Assembly (NCBI GenBank): GCA_013139225.1
Contig: WTBG01000136.1
Span: 1-7,158, forward strand
Length of the DNA stretch: 7,158 nucleotides
Origin: Deltaproteobacteria bacterium
Lineage (GTDB): Bacteria > Desulfobacterota > WTBG01
Reading direction: 5' to 3'
The position numbers were made by a program, and so were the translations under genes. The notes below the pieces were generated by a model. It was not told where the DNA came from and made no database searches. It saw only the letters and a program-made list of their open reading frames with translations. How positions within the stretch are numbered: the stretch's first letter is position 1; every line of letters starts with the position of its first letter. Positions 5,612 through 7,158 of the stretch are shown piece by piece.

Positions 5612-5690
5612 TATTTTGTCCTCCTACAAAGAGTTAAGTGATAAAAAAGCTAATTTAAATATCCAGTTAGATGTAAAGAATTTTGTGGTT

Positions 5691-6086
5691 TCATAACTTC
5701 TCATTGTCTATCAGACCTGCGGACATGATGACAAAATTTGCTTTTTTGTAAAATTTTTCTAATCGCGGTTCGAAAATGACATTAACCATTTTTATTCCAT
5801 CAGATTTAACACGCTTAATAACCATATTAAGGAGATTCAAACCAATACCACGGCGTTGATAATCTGGATGAACAACAAGATCTCTTATATACGCATCATC
5901 AATGCCATCACTAACTACATCCAGATATCCTACTAACCTATCGTTTTTTAAACATGCTACACAAAAGTAGGTATTGCCAAGTTTTTTCTTAAACTTTTCT
6001 ACTCTGGCGTCCCAACCAACGGATTCTCGAAGACTGGCTACCTGCTCAGCTTTTAGATTGGGTGTGTACTCGTAACGAAATTCCAT
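5691..6086 (-). CDS. GNAT-family N-acetyltransferase
   Basis: 131 residues from the ATG at 6086, chosen because GGAGG (6092-6096) lies five bases upstream. A longer in-frame TTG at 6098 would overlap that ribosome binding site. The fold is the usual small GNAT: beta strands around YFCVACLKNDRLVGYLDVVSD (40-60), then motif A, IRDLVVHPDYQRRGIGLNLL (67-86), whose Q-R-R-G-I-G (77-82) is the acetyl-CoA pyrophosphate loop. Motif B follows, with NVIFEPRLEKFYKKANF (102-118). It transfers an acetyl group from acetyl-CoA to an amine; the acceptor cannot be deduced. The gene lies upstream of the aldehyde oxidoreductase in the same orientation, with 79 bases between. No terminator is visible in the gap, so read-through is possible, but the oxidoreductase has its own strong ribosome binding site. 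A functional connection is not established. Confidence 0.93.
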   Translation of the reverse strand: MEFRYEYTPNLKAEQVASLRESVGWDARVEKFKKKLGNTYFCVACLKNDRLVGYLDVVSDGIDDAYIRDLVVHPDYQRRGIGLNLLNMVIKRVKSDGIKMVNVIFEPRLEKFYKKANFVIMSAGLIDNEKL

Positions 6087-6119
6087 TTTTTCCTCCAAAC
6101 AACGGAAATTGTTACTAAG

Positions 6120-6139
6120 AGTTCAGTGGTATGTGAACT
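6120..6139. repeat. Inverted repeat AGTTCA-N8-TGAACT in the GNAT leader
   Basis: A perfect 6+6 inverted repeat lies 34-53 bases upstream of the GNAT start codon and downstream of its candidate promoter. It could be an operator or form a small hairpin in the leader. The arms are short and AT-containing, so the support is modest. Confidence 0.35.
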
Positions 6140-6170
6140 TGATATATGCAAACATTATTCATAGATGTGT

Positions 6171-6199
6171 AATATAACAAGGAATTGCTTATAACACAA
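6171..6199 (-). promoter_or_regulatory. Candidate promoter of the GNAT gene
   Basis: On the minus strand the -10-like TATATT (6171-6176, five of six consensus bases) lies exactly 17 bases after TTGTGT (6194-6199, three of six). The predicted start near 6164 gives a leader of about 78 bases that would include the AGTTCA/TGAACT inverted repeat. The weak -35 keeps confidence low. Confidence 0.3.
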
Positions 6200-6282
6200 A
6201 TTGCTATATTGGTAAAGAGAAAGAACAGAGAAAGATAAGGTGTAAGTGTAAGGACGTGATACTAAAGATTGGGAAATTTAAA

Positions 6283-6313
6283 ATGGGGAATGGTTGTATG
6301 TGCCATTCCCCAT
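6283..6313 (+). ncRNA. Perfect 11-bp hairpin just upstream of a small ORF (leader RNA structure)
   Basis: ATGGGGAATGG (6283-6293) pairs without mismatch with 6303-6313 around a nine-base loop, TTGTATGTG. Six of eleven pairs are G-C, so it should be stable in RNA. On the + strand no T-run follows; instead GGAGGAG begins two bases after the stem and serves the ORF at 6327. That position suggests a 5' leader element rather than a terminator. On the minus strand it is followed by the T/A-rich TTTAAATTT, so a weak leftward terminator is the alternative. Confidence 0.55.
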
Positions 6314-6326
6314 CGGAGGAGAGAAA

Positions 6327-6425
6327 ATGAAAAAGCTATCAAAAGGAAAGAGAATGAAGCCTGGTATTTTTATCGGGAAATATTTCCATTTAAAGAACAG
6401 CATCTATCTCGTTTCCTGTTATTAA
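6327..6425 (+). CDS. Small basic ORF, 32 residues, unknown function
   Basis: The frame starts MKKLSKGKRMKPG and ends IYLVSCY before TAA. Its main support is translational: GGAGGAG (6315-6321) lies five bases upstream of the ATG, one of the strongest ribosome binding sites in the window, and a perfect hairpin ends just before it. The product is strongly basic in its first half (lysine/arginine at 2, 3, 6, 8, 9, 11) and more hydrophobic at its end, with one Cys31. It is too short for a confident membrane segment or domain. It shares its strand with the lipoprotein gene 152 bases downstream. It may be a leader peptide, a small protein or a decayed 5' fragment. I do not recognise a family. Confidence 0.45.
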   Translation: MKKLSKGKRMKPGIFIGKYFHLKNSIYLVSCY

Positions 6426-6429
6426 TAAA

Positions 6430-6441
6430 TTAAACGTTTAA
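6430..6441. promoter_or_regulatory. 12-bp perfect palindrome TTAAACGTTTAA
   Basis: A CG-centred palindrome starts five bases after the small ORF and lies 137 bases upstream of the lipoprotein start. CG-centred AT-flanked palindromes of this kind are typical operators of LacI-family and some other regulators, but no regulator gene lies nearby. Function is inferred from shape alone. Confidence 0.35.
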
Positions 6442-6470
6442 AGTCTGTAATAGTTTTATTATAGTTTCTC

Positions 6471-6503
6471 AGAATTCCTCACGGAGAGTCGGATTCTTAT
6501 TTT
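6471..6503 (+). terminator. Weak terminator-like hairpin between the small ORF and the lipoprotein gene
   Basis: AGAAT (6471-6475) plus CC (6477-6478) can pair with GG (6491-6492) plus ATTCT (6493-6497), leaving one bulged T. TTATTTT follows on the + strand. The stem is short and mostly A-T, so it may only slow or partly end the transcript from the small ORF region. Confidence 0.25.
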
Positions 6504-6577
6504 GAATATGCTTGACAAAATCACAAAAATATAACAATTTAGAATTACAGGCTTTTCTTAATTCGGAAAGGATAACT

Positions 6578-7150
6578 ATGGGTAAAGAATTAAATAGATT
6601 AATAATTGCTTTTATCAGTATTCTACTTGCTTGTCTTTTGACGGGATGTTTTAATAAAAAATCTACTACTGACAGACTCTATTTTGAACTACCCCCAAGT
6701 ATTATTGGTGATTATAGTGGAATGGTAGAGGTCAAGGAACTTAACTGGGCCTGGCTTAGATTGGGGGATAGGTTTGGCAATTATAGAAGCATAACAATAA
6801 AACCTTTCCAGGACTTGACTTCAGTTAAAGATCAAAATGTTTCGGAAAGATTGTATAAGGGGGTAATTAAATGGTTTGAAGGTAATGGTATAGAGGTTTC
6901 AGAAAATGGAGATATGACATGTGAAGGGGCTGTTGTAGAGCTAAAACTTGAAAGAGCTTTTTTAAAAAAGTATAATCCACTGTATGAAGAAAGGAATGAT
7001 CTTTCACTGGAAGTAGAACTGGTTATTACAGAAAGAACTACTCATAATACAATCTCTAAAATCAGGCATGGTGTTACGGGATATGAGGTTGATATGCTTG
7101 TTAAACGATTATTAAATGGATTGGTACAATATTTTGACTCGCACAAATAA
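6578..7150 (+). CDS. Putative lipoprotein of unknown function
   Basis: 190 residues from the ATG at 6578, chosen because AAGGA (6568-6572) is five bases upstream and because this start places a proper signal peptide at the N-terminus. The signal has a basic start (MGKELNR), a hydrophobic core (LIIAFISILLACLL) and a lipobox L21-T-G-C24, so Cys24 should be lipidated and the protein anchored to a membrane, probably in the periplasm. An in-frame TTG at 6512 would add 22 polar residues ahead of the signal and is unlikely. The mature part (about 166 residues) is mixed alpha/beta, with YRSITIKPFQDLT, a helix ERLYKGVIKWFEGNGI and an EVELVITERTT strand. The pattern recalls small envelope lipoproteins of the DUF4410/DUF3313 or ABC-auxiliary type, but I cannot assign one. 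It ends eight bases before the window edge, so any operon partner is outside. Confidence 0.82.
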   Translation: MGKELNRLIIAFISILLACLLTGCFNKKSTTDRLYFELPPSIIGDYSGMVEVKELNWAWLRLGDRFGNYRSITIKPFQDLTSVKDQNVSERLYKGVIKWFEGNGIEVSENGDMTCEGAVVELKLERAFLKKYNPLYEERNDLSLEVELVITERTTHNTISKIRHGVTGYEVDMLVKRLLNGLVQYFDSHK

Positions 7151-7158
7151 CAGAGTTT

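Noticed and set aside
3956..5696. Several + strand frames of 60-96 codons inside the aldehyde oxidoreductase gene
   Set aside because: They are antisense to a gene with complete family motifs, and none has a ribosome binding site or recognisable domain.
6087..6098. TTG start extending the GNAT protein by four residues
   Set aside because: That start overlaps the GGAGG ribosome binding site that serves the ATG at 6086.
6283..6313. Calling the 11-bp hairpin a rightward rho-independent terminator
   Set aside because: No T-run follows on the + strand, an SD follows at once, and no rightward gene lies immediately upstream.
6512..6535. Promoter made of perfect TTGACA (6512-6517) and TATAAC (6530-6535)
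   Set aside because: The spacer is only 12 bases, too short for a sigma-70 promoter; no better -10 lies 16-18 bases away.
6512..6577. TTG start extending the lipoprotein by 22 residues
   Set aside because: It would put polar residues ahead of an obvious signal peptide, has no SD, and the ATG at 6578 has AAGGA at good spacing.

Overview
The window looks like chromosomal DNA of an anaerobic bacterium, most likely a low-GC member of the Desulfobacterota (former Deltaproteobacteria) or a relative. The reasons are a tungsten-type aldehyde:ferredoxin oxidoreductase, an FmdE-family protein, an AhpD-like CxxC protein, a Ub-Mut7C domain and an RpoD-like second sigma factor on an AT-rich background. 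The lineage is inferred from gene content; no marker in the window fixes it. No phage, transposase, integrase or CRISPR array is visible.

Layout. Bases 1-111 hold the end of a tRNA array: the 3' tail of a probable tRNA-Val and a complete tRNA-Asp(GTC), followed by a rho-independent terminator. An FmdE-family gene (215-787, +) follows and converges on a leftward gene for a carboxymuconolactone decarboxylase/AhpD-like protein (799-1152, -). To its right is a 99-residue Ub-Mut7C beta-grasp domain that lacks its usual RNase partner (1301-1600, -), then a 494-residue sigma-70 factor (1775-3259, -). The sigma gene's Shine-Dalgarno (SD) sequence lies in a perfect short inverted repeat, and an operator-like palindrome lies upstream.

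After about 400 bases of AT-rich intergenic DNA with several palindromes and a GC island come a terminator and the aldehyde:ferredoxin oxidoreductase gene (3695-5611, -). It is preceded on the same strand by a GNAT acetyltransferase gene (5691-6086, -). The right end is read rightward: a perfect 11-bp hairpin, a 32-codon small ORF with a strong ribosome binding site (6327-6425), a 12-bp palindrome and a lipoprotein gene (6578-7150).

How the genes fit together. There is no single obvious pathway operon. Three proteins touch molybdopterin/tungstopterin biology or its folds (FmdE, the aldehyde oxidoreductase, and the MoaD/ThiS-like fold of Ub-Mut7C), but they lie in separate transcription units, so a functional link is conjecture. 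The most interesting regulatory signal is the sigma-factor leader, where an anti-SD segment can pair with the true SD or with an upstream SD-like decoy. This resembles a translational switch or RNA thermometer. The uncharacterised parts most worth testing are that leader, the hairpin plus small ORF at 6283-6425, the stand-alone Ub-Mut7C domain and the lipoprotein.
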